From: Thalassobaculum fulvum
GTDB taxonomy: Bacteria; Pseudomonadota; Alphaproteobacteria; Thalassobaculales; Thalassobaculaceae
Assembly: GCF_014652915.1 (NCBI RefSeq)
Contig: NZ_BMZS01000016.1
Span: 1-64,000, forward strand
Length of the DNA: 64,000 bases
Direction: 5' to 3'
The notes beneath the pieces are model-generated. The model searched no databases. It saw only the letters and a list, made by a program, of their open reading frames with translations, and had not been told where the DNA came from. Positions 27,930 to 36,131 of this stretch are shown piece by piece (the first letter of the stretch is position 1; the number at the start of each line of letters is the position of its first letter). A program made the translations under genes and the position numbers.

Positions 27930-27975
27930 CCGGCCAATTCTGGTGACACAATTCTGGTGACAGTGCACCTATTTC
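27930..27975. repeat. Tandem AATTCTGGTGACA repeat, REP-like fragment
   Basis: AATTCTGGTGACA occurs at 27936-27948 and 27950-27962, a 14-bp tandem arrangement. It continues into CAGTGCACCTATTTCCGG. The inner GGTGACAGTGCACC is near-palindromic. The string resembles REP-type sequences that accompany IS200-like REP transposases elsewhere, but no transposase is present here. It lies in the 152-bp gap between mntR and the convergent phnX. Confidence 0.5.
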
Positions 27976-28025
27976 CGGCCCACCTGCCCCCGCGGCCGGA
28001 CCTGATCGCCTTCGACTTAACCCCC

Positions 28026-28841
28026 TTACGGCCGATCCCCCGCCGCCAGCCGCCGCTCGATGGTCTCGATCACCGCCGGCAGGTCGGCCACCGAGTCGAT
28101 CACGTAGTGGGCGCCGGCCTCCGCGAGCCGCCTGGTCGCCGCCGCCCGCAGTTTCGCCTGCTCGGCCGCCGGCAGCGCTTCCCACTCGGCGCGCGACAGC
28201 CCGACCTCGTTGCCGCTGACCGTGACGCCGACCGTCCACATGCCGGCGTTCAGGCCCTCCAGGATGCCGGGGACAGTGTCGTCGACCTTCACGCAGCGCC
28301 GGACCGCGCCGACTCCGAGGTCGAGAGCGCATTTCAGCGCCATGTCCGGGGCCGGCCGGCCGCGCGGCACGTCGCTGGCCGCCACGCAGACGTCGGGGGC
28401 GTAGCCCTGCCCGGCCGCCAGCGTCTCGTTCACGGCGCTCATCTCGGCGTTGTAGCCGGTGTTGCCGGCGATCTTCACGCCGCGGCCGCGCAGCCACGCC
28501 GCGGTCTCGGCGGTGCCGGGGATCAGCTCGGCGAAGTCCTTCAGCACGCCGATCTGCAGCGGGATGAAGTCCCTGTAGATCGCGTCGATGTCGGCCTCGC
28601 CGGGGGCGTGGCCATGCGCCTTCTCGAACCGCGCGGCGATCGCCGGATTGGCCAGCAGCTCGGCGACGTGAGTGCGCTTCTCGGCGCCCATCGGGCCGCG
28701 CGCCTCCGGGATCGAGATCTCCACGCCGTGGCGGCGGAACACCTCGACGAACGCTCCGGCCGGCGCCCGGCTGCCGTAGTCGACCACGGTGCCGGCCCAG
28801 TCGAAGATCACCGCCTCGACGGCGTTGTCGGTCTTGCCCAT
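28026..28841 (-). CDS. phnX: Phosphonoacetaldehyde hydrolase PhnX
   Basis: 271 residues, HAD superfamily. The nucleophile lies in VIFDWAGTVVDYGS (Asp14) and the family-specific Schiff-base lysine in PMGAEKRTHV (Lys55), which distinguishes phosphonatases from other HADs; later motifs ASDVPRGRPAPDM and VKVDDTVPGI complete the site. It cleaves phosphonoacetaldehyde to acetaldehyde and phosphate. It follows phnW by 13 bp in the same direction, giving the complete two-step 2-aminoethylphosphonate pathway. Confidence 0.95.
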   Translation of the reverse strand: MGKTDNAVEAVIFDWAGTVVDYGSRAPAGAFVEVFRRHGVEISIPEARGPMGAEKRTHVAELLANPAIAARFEKAHGHAPGEADIDAIYRDFIPLQIGVLKDFAELIPGTAETAAWLRGRGVKIAGNTGYNAEMSAVNETLAAGQGYAPDVCVAASDVPRGRPAPDMALKCALDLGVGAVRRCVKVDDTVPGILEGLNAGMWTVGVTVSGNEVGLSRAEWEALPAAEQAKLRAAATRRLAEAGAHYVIDSVADLPAVIETIERRLAAGDRP

Positions 28842-28854
28842 TGCTCTTTCCCGG

Positions 28855-29973
28855 TCAGGCGGCGTTGCGGCGGGCGACGCCGAGCGCGTCGAGCGCCCGC
28901 CCGACCGCGGCGACCACCTCGCCCATGATTTCCGGCGTCAGAGTGCCGATGCAGCCGATCCGGAAGGTCTCGGCCGCCGTCATCTTGCCCGGATAGATGA
29001 TGAAGCCCTCGGCCTTCAGCCGGTCGTAGAACGGCTGGAACGCGAACGCCGGATCGTCCGGGCAGCGGAAGGTGACGATGATCGGCGACTGCAGGACGTC
29101 CGGGATCAGCGGCTCGATGCCGAGCCCGCGCAGCCCGTCGACCACCGCCCGGTGGTTGGCGGCATAGCGCCCGCCGCGCGCCGGGGTGCCGCCCTCGGCC
29201 GCGTGCAGGTCGAGCGCCACCCCGAGCGCCGCCACCACGTGGGTCGGCGGGGTGAAGCGCCACTGCCCGCTTTTCTCCATGTAGGTCCACTGGTCGGCGA
29301 GGTCGAGCGACAGCGAGTGGGCGTTGCCGGTGGCGGCCTGCAGGTCGGCCTTGCGGGCGATCACGAAGCCCATGCCAGGCACGCCCTCAAGGCACTTGTT
29401 GGCCGAGGCGATCACCGCCGCCAGACCGAGGGTCGAGGTCGCGATCGGCAGGGCGCCGAAGGTGCTCATGGCGTCCAGGATCAGGCTGCGGCCGCGCGCC
29501 TCGACCACGCGGGCGACCGGTTCCAGCGGGTTGAGGATCCCCGAGGTGGTCTCGCAGTGCACCAGCAGCACGTGGCCGATCGCCGGGTCGGCCGCCAGGA
29601 TGCGGTCGAGCTCGGCCGGGTCGGGCGGGGTGTCCTCGGTGGTCGCGTAGACCTCGAAGTCGCGGCCGATCCGGGCCAAGGTCTCGGCGGCCCGCTTGCC
29701 GTAGGCGCCGTTGGCCAGGACCAGCGCCTTGCCCTCGCGCGGGACCAGGGTGCCGAGCGTCGCCTCGACCGCGAAGGTGCCGCTGCCCTGGATCGGCACG
29801 CAGGTGTAGGCGTCGCCGGCCTCGGCGACCTCCAGCAGCCGGGCCCGAACCCGCGCGGTGATGGCCTTGAAGTCGCCGTCCCAGGAGCCCCAGTCGCGCA
29901 GCATCGCCGCCTTGGTCTCGGCCGCGGTGGTCGCCGGGCCGGGGGTGAGCAGGTAGGGATCGCGCGCCGCCAT
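28855..29973 (-). CDS. phnW: 2-aminoethylphosphonate-pyruvate transaminase PhnW
   Basis: 372 residues, class V aminotransferase. It starts LTPGPATTAAETKAAMLRDWGSWD; PLP lysine in SANKCLEGVPGMGFV (Lys193) and LVHCETTSGILNPL are family features. It converts 2-aminoethylphosphonate plus pyruvate to phosphonoacetaldehyde plus alanine, the substrate of PhnX. GGAGG lies eight bases before the ATG. The gene is divergent from a LysR regulator of the phosphonate-associated type, so induction by the substrate is likely. Confidence 0.95.
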   Translation of the reverse strand: MAARDPYLLTPGPATTAAETKAAMLRDWGSWDGDFKAITARVRARLLEVAEAGDAYTCVPIQGSGTFAVEATLGTLVPREGKALVLANGAYGKRAAETLARIGRDFEVYATTEDTPPDPAELDRILAADPAIGHVLLVHCETTSGILNPLEPVARVVEARGRSLILDAMSTFGALPIATSTLGLAAVIASANKCLEGVPGMGFVIARKADLQAATGNAHSLSLDLADQWTYMEKSGQWRFTPPTHVVAALGVALDLHAAEGGTPARGGRYAANHRAVVDGLRGLGIEPLIPDVLQSPIIVTFRCPDDPAFAFQPFYDRLKAEGFIIYPGKMTAAETFRIGCIGTLTPEIMGEVVAAVGRALDALGVARRNAA

Positions 29974-30236
29974 GTCGGCCTCCGCCGGGTTGTGTCGGAT
30001 GACGCGGCAGCGATAGCGCGGGTCGCTTCATAAATCGAATTGATATTTTTTCCTTGTGCATAATAACTATTAGGACTGTTAACCGTGAGCGATGACGCTT
30101 TGTTAAACCCGCGGTGCTGTGATACCGGCGAGGTCGGGCGGACCAGCGACCTCGATCCCGAAAAGGAGATCGCGTCCCCAGCCGGCAAAGCCGGCGACTG
30201 GTCCTCCATGGGCGATCGTTCCCCCCGGGGGCGCCC
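29974..30236. promoter_or_regulatory. phnW-LysR divergent control region
   Basis: 263 bp. The phnW-proximal part (about 30029-30085) is markedly A+T-rich (CATAAATCGAATTGATATTT, TGCATAATAACTATTAGG), a plausible zone for divergent promoters and LysR binding. The LysR-proximal part (30129-30238) holds several long perfect pairings, listed separately, so the LysR mRNA probably has a structured leader of well over 100 bases. Confidence 0.55.
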
Positions 30237-30238
30237 AT
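30129..30238 (+). ncRNA. Candidate structured leader (pseudoknot) before phn LysR gene
   Basis: Four perfect pairings are visible. CGAGGTCG (30129-30136) pairs with CGACCTCG (30147-30154). The loop of that hairpin contains GGACCAG (30140-30146), which pairs with CTGGTCC (30198-30204), giving a pseudoknot. Between them GCCGGC-AAA-GCCGGC (30181-30195) forms a stem. Finally ATGGGCG (30208-30214) pairs with CGCCCAT (30232-30238), burying the LysR start codon and its GGGGG ribosome binding site. Alternative pairing GATCG/CGATC (30153-30172) would compete with the first hairpin. This resembles a cis-regulatory RNA but could be palindromic protein-binding DNA. I match it to no known riboswitch. Confidence 0.4.
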
Positions 30239-31118
30239 GATCCCCCCGCCGACCGACAAGCAGTTGCGGGCCTTCCACGCGGTCGCCGAGACCGGCAGCG
30301 TCACCGAGGCGGCGCGGCGTCTCGGCCTGACCCAGCCGGCCGTCACCGTGCAGGTCCGGACCCTCGAGCGGGACCGCGGCGTGAGGCTGTTCGAGCGCGG
30401 TCCCGGCGGCCTGGTCCCGACCGAAGCCGGCCGCGCGCTGTACCGCATCACCGGCCGGCTGCTGCGGCTGTACCAGGACGCCGCCGACACCCTGCAGGGC
30501 GCGCTCGGCCTGGCGTTCGGCACGCTCCGGATCGGCGCCGACGGACCGTTCGGGGCGATCCCGATCCTGGCCCGGTTCGCCGAGCGCTACCCCGGCGTGC
30601 GGATCGAGGCCCGCATGGGCAACGCGCCGGAGACCCTGGCGGCGCTCGAGGACTCGCGGGTCGACGTCGCGGTGCTGTCGCTGGAGGCCGACGCCCGGCC
30701 CGGCCTGCATCTGCACCCGCTGTCCGACCAGGGGCTCCGCCTGCTCCTCCCGGTCGGGCATGCCTGGGCCACACGGCCGTCGGTCCGGCCGGCGGAGCTC
30801 GACGGCACCCCGATGGTGGGCCGGGAAGGCGGCTCGGCGACCCGGCGCGCCCTCGACCGGGCCTGTGCGGCGGCCGGCGTCCGCCCGGTGGTCCGGCTGT
30901 CGCTCGGCAGCCGCGAGGCGGTGCGCGAGGCGGTGGCCGCGGGGCTCGGGGTCGCCGCCGTCCTGGACGGCGAGGCCGGGAACGACCCCCGGCTGGCCGA
31001 CGTGCGGCTCGACTGCCGGCCGGACGTGCGGCTGGTCGTGGCCTGCCTCGACGAGCGCCGCGACCACCCGCCGGTCAAGGCCTTCCTGGAACTGGCCGAG
31101 ACGGGAAGCGGCGGTTAG
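30237..31118 (+). CDS. LysR regulator of the aminoethylphosphonate-associated type
   Basis: 293 residues. The N-terminal HTH (KQLRAFHAVAETGSVTEAARRLGLTQPAVTVQVRTLE, key LTQPAVTVQVRTLE) and substrate domain (IGADGPFGAIPILARFAERYPGVRIEARMGNAPETLAAL) resemble the LysR proteins found beside phnWX operons. It is divergent from phnW and the likely activator of phnWX. The ATG is embedded in a potential hairpin (see the leader entry). Its stop codon overlaps the convergent TusA stop by a few bases. Confidence 0.85.
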   Translation: MIPPPTDKQLRAFHAVAETGSVTEAARRLGLTQPAVTVQVRTLERDRGVRLFERGPGGLVPTEAGRALYRITGRLLRLYQDAADTLQGALGLAFGTLRIGADGPFGAIPILARFAERYPGVRIEARMGNAPETLAALEDSRVDVAVLSLEADARPGLHLHPLSDQGLRLLLPVGHAWATRPSVRPAELDGTPMVGREGGSATRRALDRACAAAGVRPVVRLSLGSREAVREAVAAGLGVAAVLDGEAGNDPRLADVRLDCRPDVRLVVACLDERRDHPPVKAFLELAETGSGG

Positions 31119-31360
31119 CTCTCGCGCCGGAGCACGAAGCGCAGCACCTCGCCGTCCTCGGCGCTCACCAGGGTATGGCCCGATTGCCGGGCGTAGTGGC
31201 GGAAATCGAGCATCGCCGCCGGATCGGTCGCCAGCACCTCCAGCAGCCCGCCGACCGGAATGCCGCCGATCGCCTTGCGGGCCTTCAGGACCGGCAGCGG
31301 GCATTTCAGGCCGCGCACGTCGAGGGTGGTGGCGGGCGTGTCGGTGTCGGCGTCGGTCAT
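31115..31360 (-). CDS. TusA-family sulfurtransferase
   Basis: 81 residues. The defining motif RGLKCPLPVLKARKAI places the persulfide-carrying cysteine at residue 20 within CPxP, and the rest fits the two-layer alpha/beta fold. TusA-type proteins relay sulfur, for example to tRNA thiolation or molybdenum cofactor synthesis. The start overlaps the stop of the upstream DUF1194 gene (ATGA), so the two are coupled although no functional link is known. Confidence 0.9.
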   Translation of the reverse strand: MTDADTDTPATTLDVRGLKCPLPVLKARKAIGGIPVGGLLEVLATDPAAMLDFRHYARQSGHTLVSAEDGEVLRFVLRRES

Positions 31361-32244
31361 CGGTCGGTCCGTTCGGCGAAGCGGCGCCCGGGAGCGCCGG
31401 TAGGGCTGCGGTCGACGATCTCCCGGATCATCTTGCCGAGCAAGGTCCGGGTGAAGCCGCGCTCGTCGTCGGCCACCACCACGAAAGCGCCGAGCCCGCC
31501 GATCACGTCGTTGCGGTAGTGCTCGTCGAGCGGCTCGCCCATCGGTCCGCTGTGGCCGCCACGGTTGGCGACCACCAGCGCGTTGATCGTGACGCCGCCG
31601 GCCACCACCGAGTCGCGGACCAGGTCAAGCGGCCGACCGCCGATCTGCGGGCCGTCGCCGGACACGTCGATGACCTTGCGGTCGCTGTCGATGTCGTTGC
31701 CGTGGATCAGGTCCGCCGAGTACGCGATGGCCTCGCTGATCGAGTTGTAGCCCCAGGCCGCCCGCGGCGCCGAGCGCAGCGCGCGGCCGAAGGCCGCCGC
31801 GTCGTCGGCATTGGCGACCACCGTCCAGTCGACGATGGTGTGCTGGCTCGCCGGGCCGCCCCACTCGATATAGGCGACGGCGATCCGTCCGTGGACGCCG
31901 CTCGCGATCGCGCCCAGGACTTTCGGATCCGAAAGTGCGGCGGCATATCCGTCGCGTTGCAGACGCAGTTCCTCGTCGTCGATCGAGCCCGATCCGTCCG
32001 CCGCGAACACCAGTTCCAGGTCGACGGTCTCCGCCCGAAGCGGCGAAATCCCGAGGCCCCAGGCCACAGCGAGGGCGATAGCGACTGTGGAAAACCATTT
32101 TTGAACCGATTCGGTGTCAGCAAGCGAAGCACAGGCAACGGTTACAGAACGGAAAGCACAAACCCCAAACCGCTTGAACCATCGCGACTTCGGTCCGAAT
32201 TGCCTCCGGCTCTTAAGGTAACCGATTGTCCACACGATATGCAC
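31357..32244 (-). CDS. DUF1194 (von Willebrand A-like) exported protein
   Basis: 295 residues. The DUF1194 domain begins VDLELVFAADGSGSIDDEELRLQRDGYAAAL, carrying a DxSxS MIDAS-like metal site (here DGSGS), and continues VIDVSGDGPQIGG and TINALVVANRGG. A hydrophobic segment (TVAIALAVAWGLGISPLRAE) directly precedes it and looks like a signal peptide, but about 45 residues lie in front of it and no in-frame ATG/GTG/TTG sits closer. The N-region may be unusually long or the start may be non-standard. Likely periplasmic, with metal-dependent adhesion. It is coupled to tusA. Confidence 0.78.
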   Translation of the reverse strand: MHIVWTIGYLKSRRQFGPKSRWFKRFGVCAFRSVTVACASLADTESVQKWFSTVAIALAVAWGLGISPLRAETVDLELVFAADGSGSIDDEELRLQRDGYAAALSDPKVLGAIASGVHGRIAVAYIEWGGPASQHTIVDWTVVANADDAAAFGRALRSAPRAAWGYNSISEAIAYSADLIHGNDIDSDRKVIDVSGDGPQIGGRPLDLVRDSVVAGGVTINALVVANRGGHSGPMGEPLDEHYRNDVIGGLGAFVVVADDERGFTRTLLGKMIREIVDRSPTGAPGRRFAERTDR

Positions 32245-32360
32245 AACTGCCGGTGTTGACGCTGCCGCGGGATTGTGGCGAGCCCGGACAAGCTATCAAG
32301 CCGACGGCGTCCGTCGCAACCGCAGGCCCGTCGGACGAGAGCCGTCGGCCCTCGTCTTCC

Positions 32361-32388
32361 GGTCGCCGGTCCCTCCCGGGGACCGACC
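32361..32388 (-). terminator. Hairpin downstream of LysR gene
   Basis: On the LysR-coding strand GGTCGGTCCC-CGGGA-GGGACCGGCGACC forms a stem of seven perfect pairs (GGTCCC/GGGACC core) extended by GGTCG/CGACC. No T-run follows, so it would be a weak intrinsic terminator. It sits 25-50 bp beyond the LysR stop. Confidence 0.45.
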
Positions 32389-32413
32389 GTTTCGTGACAT
32401 TCCGGGGCACGCG

Positions 32414-33310
32414 TCAGCCGCAGCGGCCGGCGATCCGGTCGGCCTCGGCCTGGGCCCGGTCGTAGATGAAGTCGAGCACCGCCCTGACCTTGGCGAGGCG
32501 CGCCAGATCGCGATGCACCAGCAGCCAGAGGTCGACGCCGGGGATCACCTCGTCCGGCAGCAGCCGGACGATGCCGGTGACCCCCTCCGCCACCATGCAC
32601 GGCACCAGGGCGATGCCGACACCGACCCGGGCGGCGGCCAGGCGCGCGCTCGCCGGATTGGTCGAGAAGATCGGCGTGGTGTCGCCGATCTGCCGGCGCA
32701 GCCACAGCACGGTGGCGTTCTCCGGGAACCCGTCAAGCCAGTCGATCACCCGGTGGTTCCGAAGGTCGGCGGCGGTCTGCGGCGCGCCGTACGCCTCGAT
32801 GTAGGCGGGCGAGGCGTACAGGCCGAAGCCCATCTCGCCGATCTTGCGGATCGACAGGTCGCCCTGGTCCGGCCGGGCCAGCCGGATCGCCACGTCGGCC
32901 TCCCGCCGCGACAGGTTCAGCATCCGGTACTCGTTGACCAGGTGCAGGCGGATGCCGGGGTGCCGCTCCTCGAGCAGCGGCAGGTTGCGGATCAGGAACG
33001 GCACGGTAAGGGACTCGGTGGCGGTGACGGTCACGGTGCCCGCCAGCCCCCGATCCTCGGCGTCGAACGAGCGGCCGAGCGCGAACATCTCCGATTCGAT
33101 GCCGCGCGCCCGGGCCAGCAGCTTCTCGCCGGCCGGGGTCAGGCCGTAGCCGTCCTGGCGGCGGTCGAACAGCCGCACCGCGAAGCGCTCCTCGAGGGCG
33201 TCGACGTGCCGGCTGACGGTCGCCGGGTTGACCCGCAGCGCCCGGGCCGCCCCGGACAGGCTGCCCTCTCCCGCCACCGCCAGGAAATACCGAAGATCGT
33301 CCCAGTTCAC
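32414..33310 (-). CDS. LysR-family transcriptional regulator
   Basis: 298 residues, GTG start. HTH: DLRYFLAVAGEGSLSGAARALRVNPATVSRHVDALEERF; substrate domain follows with GTVTVTATESLTVPFLIRNLPLLEERHPGIRLHLV. The VNPATVSRHV HTH and the ETL-like 'GTVTV' boundary resemble the subgroup that often controls aldehyde or quinone-responsive genes. The divergent neighbour, a VOC protein 125 bp away, is the natural candidate target, but the effector is unknown. Confidence 0.87.
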   Translation of the reverse strand: MNWDDLRYFLAVAGEGSLSGAARALRVNPATVSRHVDALEERFAVRLFDRRQDGYGLTPAGEKLLARARGIESEMFALGRSFDAEDRGLAGTVTVTATESLTVPFLIRNLPLLEERHPGIRLHLVNEYRMLNLSRREADVAIRLARPDQGDLSIRKIGEMGFGLYASPAYIEAYGAPQTAADLRNHRVIDWLDGFPENATVLWLRRQIGDTTPIFSTNPASARLAAARVGVGIALVPCMVAEGVTGIVRLLPDEVIPGVDLWLLVHRDLARLAKVRAVLDFIYDRAQAEADRIAGRCG

Positions 33311-33434
33311 GCGTAGCCCCGGTCCCCGGCCGCGCCCGCGACGGGGCCGACGGACGCTCCTCGATAGCCGTCAGAACAGCCGGTATGATCCCGGCTTCGT
33401 TTCGCGGGCGCAAGGGCGGCAGGAGGACACGACG

Positions 33435-33887
33435 ATGGCGAGCGTGCGGGTGACCGGAACCAACCACACCAGCTTCACCGTGCGGAGCCTGGATCGGGCG
33501 ATCGCCCTGTTCCGCGACGGTCTCGGCTTCGAGCTGCTGTCGCGAGCCCCGCGCGATCCCGAGGCGATCGCCGCAATCACCGGGGTGCCCGCGGCCGACG
33601 TCACCATCGCGTTCCTGCAGGGGCCGAGCCACCGGGTCGAGCTGATCGAGTACCACGCCCCGACCGACCGCGGGTCGAACGCGCCGCGGCCGTGCGATGC
33701 CGGGTTCGCCCACCTGGCGCTCGACGTCGCCGACATGGACGCGGCGCTGGCGGTCGCCGCCGAACACGGGCTCGACCTGCTGGGCGATGTCTACGTGATC
33801 GACCAGGGCCCGAACGCCGGCCGCCGGGTCGCTTACTTCCGCGACGACAACGGCCTGACCCTGGAATTCCTGGAAGCGAAGGCCTGA
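33435..33887 (+). CDS. VOC-superfamily (glyoxalase-like) protein
   Basis: 150 residues; AGGAGG eight bases upstream fixes ATG 33435. Two beta-alpha-beta-beta-beta modules: NHTSFTVRSLDRAIALFRDGLGFELL with metal His, HRVELIEYHAP, AGFAHLALDVADMDAAL with a second His, and YFRDDNGLTLEFLE with the final Glu. The His/Glu ligand set is intact, so metal-dependent catalysis (lyase, dioxygenase or epimerase) is possible. Its last 55 bases overlap the convergent lipoprotein gene. Confidence 0.87.
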   Translation: MASVRVTGTNHTSFTVRSLDRAIALFRDGLGFELLSRAPRDPEAIAAITGVPAADVTIAFLQGPSHRVELIEYHAPTDRGSNAPRPCDAGFAHLALDVADMDAALAVAAEHGLDLLGDVYVIDQGPNAGRRVAYFRDDNGLTLEFLEAKA

Positions 33888-34483
33888 GCGTCCCGCAGAT
33901 CGGGCAGGTCCCGCAGCAGCGACCGCAGCGCGTCGTCCAGCACCGACGCCGCGGTCTCGCGGTCGAGCGCCGCCCGGGCCGCCAGCCCGGCGGCGACCGC
34001 GGCCGACACCGGCGACAGCGGCAGCCCGCCGTCGCCGCGCCGCGCACTGTCGCGTCCCAGCCACAGGTGTTCGCCGTCCGCCAGCCGAAGGATCGCGAGG
34101 TCGACGCCGATCCGGGTCTCCGACCACACCACCCCCCAGCCCCGCCCGCCCCAGAACCGGGCGAGCGCCGCATGCCGGCACCCGGTGCGCGCGGCGAGGC
34201 GCCGGCGGTCGCCGGGGTGATCCAGTACGAGGCCGAGGCGCCGGATCAGGGCATCGCGCCGCGCCGGGCCGATCACCCGGTCGAACCGGCCGGCCAGATG
34301 GCGGGCGAGCGCTTCCTCGGCCTGCCGGGGCGACAGGCCGGTCTCGGCCGCGGTGTCCGCCGGCAGCACCAGCACGCAGGCCGGCGGATCGGCCCACAGC
34401 CCGCGGCTCTCCAGCCCGCCCGACCGCGGCCCGGCCGCCGGGGCGCAGGCGGCGAGCCCCAGCAGCAGGATCAGCGCGCGCAT
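33833..34483 (-). CDS. Lipoprotein closing the caspase/TolQR-like cluster
   Basis: 216 residues from ATG 34483. The first 13 residues are a short signal with lipobox (ILLLGLAACAP, Cys 13), so it is probably a lipoprotein. The body contains ADTAAETGLSPRQAEEALARHLAGRFDRVIGPARRDAL and WSETRIGVDLAILRLADG, a layout reminiscent of CsgG/FlgO-like lipoproteins (search for operon-binding helical start then strand-rich core), but the match is weak. Its start overlaps the upstream gene by 13 bp. It is the last of fifteen co-directional genes. Role unknown. Confidence 0.6.
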   Translation of the reverse strand: MRALILLLGLAACAPAAGPRSGGLESRGLWADPPACVLVLPADTAAETGLSPRQAEEALARHLAGRFDRVIGPARRDALIRRLGLVLDHPGDRRRLAARTGCRHAALARFWGGRGWGVVWSETRIGVDLAILRLADGEHLWLGRDSARRGDGGLPLSPVSAAVAAGLAARAALDRETAASVLDDALRSLLRDLPDLRDAQAFASRNSRVRPLSSRK

Positions 34484-35265
34484 CGCGACAACGGGCCGAG
34501 ATCGACCCGCCCCGGGACCGCCCGGCCGTCGAGCCGGACATCGACCACGGCAAGCCGGCCGCCGTCGGTCGCGTAGCGCGCCCCGAGGTCTCCCGATCCG
34601 GTCCACCCCGGCCCCAGCAACCGGCCGAGCCCGCCGAGCAGCCGGGCATCCCAGGACCGCGCGACCGCGCCGACCGGCCGGCCGCCGGACAGCCCGTGGC
34701 GGGCCCGGATCGCCGACACCGCGGCGCGGTCGGCGGCCGGGCCGTCGAGATCCCGCAGCAGGCCGGACGGCGCCTGCGCTCGCGTCGGCGTCCACGCCCG
34801 GCCCGGTGGATCGCCGGACCGCCAGATCCGGTCTTCGACCAGCAGCAGGATCCGCCAGCCGGCGCAGCGTTCGAGATGCCCGACCAGCTCCCGGCGTGCC
34901 GCCGGATCGTCCGGCCAGGCGATCTCGATGGCCGGCCCCTCGCCCTTCGCGACCCGGTCGAGCAGCAGGCGGCCGCGCCCGGCATCAGCCGCGGTCGGGA
35001 CGACGGGCGACGGTTCCGGAAGGGCCATCGGCTCCTCAGCGTGGTGCACACGGGCCGGCGGCCCGGGCTGCCGGACCGGACGCGGCGGCGGCGGCAGCGC
35101 CACGGTCCGCAGCCGGACCGCCGGCGCCGCGCCGGAGGACGACGGCGGCGTCTCGTCCGGCCGCTCGGTCACCGGCGTCGGGCGAGGTTCGGGCATCGTC
35201 AGTACCGCCAGCAACGCCGCCGCCAGCAGCAGCGGCGGCAGGATGGTGCGCATCGCCCCGGCCAT
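34471..35265 (-). CDS. Exported/anchored protein with proline-rich linker, cluster gene
   Basis: 264 residues; AGGAG precedes the ATG. One N-terminal hydrophobic segment (ILPPLLLAAALLAVLT) is followed by a Pro-rich region to about residue 95, like TonB or TolA-type linkers, then a globular domain starting GRGRLLLDRVAKGEGPAIEIAWPDD and ending DLGARYATDGGRLAVVDVRLDGRAVP. I do not recognise the domain. The anchor and linker suggest reaching into the periplasm. It lies two genes after the TolQ-like gene and overlaps the final lipoprotein gene. Confidence 0.65.
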   Translation of the reverse strand: MAGAMRTILPPLLLAAALLAVLTMPEPRPTPVTERPDETPPSSSGAAPAVRLRTVALPPPPRPVRQPGPPARVHHAEEPMALPEPSPVVPTAADAGRGRLLLDRVAKGEGPAIEIAWPDDPAARRELVGHLERCAGWRILLLVEDRIWRSGDPPGRAWTPTRAQAPSGLLRDLDGPAADRAAVSAIRARHGLSGGRPVGAVARSWDARLLGGLGRLLGPGWTGSGDLGARYATDGGRLAVVDVRLDGRAVPGRVDLGPLSRCAR

Positions 35266-35268
35266 CGG

Positions 35269-35607
35269 CTACTCCTGCCCGCGCAGGAACAGCGTCTCGG
35301 CCTCGCGGGCCAGCGCCTGCAGCCGCCGCCGGCGGTCGACCGGCGCTTCGGCGGCCGGCACATCCGCGACCGGCCCGTCGGGTGCCGGCGTTCCCGACAC
35401 CGACTCGGCAGACGGTTCCGGGGTCGGCAGCGGAGCCGGCATCACGGCAGCGGTCGGACCAGTCCCGACGGACGGCTCCGGCAACACGGGGGGTATCGCC
35501 GGAGCCGCCGCGGCGCGGACGGACGGAAGGGGGTCGGGGTTCCGGCCGTCCCACACCAGCCAGACCAGGGCGGCGCCCACCACCAGGTCGAACAGGATCC
35601 ACCTCAT
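35269..35607 (-). CDS. Small anchored Pro-rich protein, cluster gene
   Basis: 112 residues. An N-terminal membrane helix (WILFDLVVGAALVWLVW) is followed by a Pro/Ala/Ser-rich linker and an arginine-rich helical end (DRRRRLQALAREAETLFLRGQE). The ATG overlaps the TolQ-like stop (ATGA), so expression is coupled to it. A single-helix anchored partner next to a TolQ/MotA-type channel recalls accessory subunits of such motors, but there is no recognisable ExbD/TolR domain. Function unknown. Confidence 0.6.
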   Translation of the reverse strand: MRWILFDLVVGAALVWLVWDGRNPDPLPSVRAAAAPAIPPVLPEPSVGTGPTAAVMPAPLPTPEPSAESVSGTPAPDGPVADVPAAEAPVDRRRRLQALAREAETLFLRGQE

Positions 35608-36131
35608 GGCCGGCCCCCCCGGTCCGCCAGCACCAGGACCAGGGCACGCAGCCCGGCAGCCGCCGGCAGGCCGACCACGGTGGTCGCGAAGGCCAGCGCG
35701 AACCGGCCGGTCAGCTCGCCGATCACCGCCTGCACGCTGTCCGGGGTCAGCGGCCGGTCGGCGAGACCGCCGATGCCGAGGCTGATGCCGAGCAGGGTGA
35801 AGGTCAGGGCGATGGTCGCGATGCCGGAGGCCGCCTGCAGGCCGAGCTGGCGCCAGCGCCGGTCGGCCGGGTCGCGCGCCAGCCGCAGCGCCGCGGCGGC
35901 GGCCAGCACGACCAGGGCCGCGAACAGTGCCGGGAACACCGGACCGACGACGGCCACCGCCCGCGACACCGCCTGTCCGGGCGGCAGGTCGAGCAGCAGG
36001 CGGCTGCCGGCCAGGACCAGCACGACCGCGCCGAGCAGCAGGCCGAGCGCCTGGGCGGCGTCGACCGACGTCGACCGCAGGTGCAGATGCGGGGGCCGGT
36101 CCGGGTGCGGGAGCGTCGCCACGGCGGTCAC
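35604..36131 (-). CDS. TolQ/ExbB/MotA-like membrane protein
   Basis: 175 residues from GTG 36131 (GTGA overlap with the upstream stop). Four hydrophobic segments; the last two, IALTFTLLGISLGIGGL and ELTGRFALAFATTVVGLPAAAGLRALV, follow the ExbB/MotA pattern (GLLGTVxG ... ALxTTxxGLxxA) of proton-channel subunits. It is shorter than ExbB and lacks the long cytoplasmic loop. Family function is to couple proton flow to work in the envelope. A TolR/ExbD-like gene lies 6.2 kb upstream in the same cluster, which is the expected partner. Channel activity is inferred. Confidence 0.6.
   Translation of the reverse strand: MTAVATLPHPDRPPHLHLRSTSVDAAQALGLLLGAVVLVLAGSRLLLDLPPGQAVSRAVAVVGPVFPALFAALVVLAAAAALRLARDPADRRWRQLGLQAASGIATIALTFTLLGISLGIGGLADRPLTPDSVQAVIGELTGRFALAFATTVVGLPAAAGLRALVLVLADRGGRP

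Noticed and set aside
30129-30238. Known riboswitch (glycine, cobalamin, TPP, c-di-GMP) in the phn leader
   Set aside because: None of the conserved core sequences of those classes could be found.
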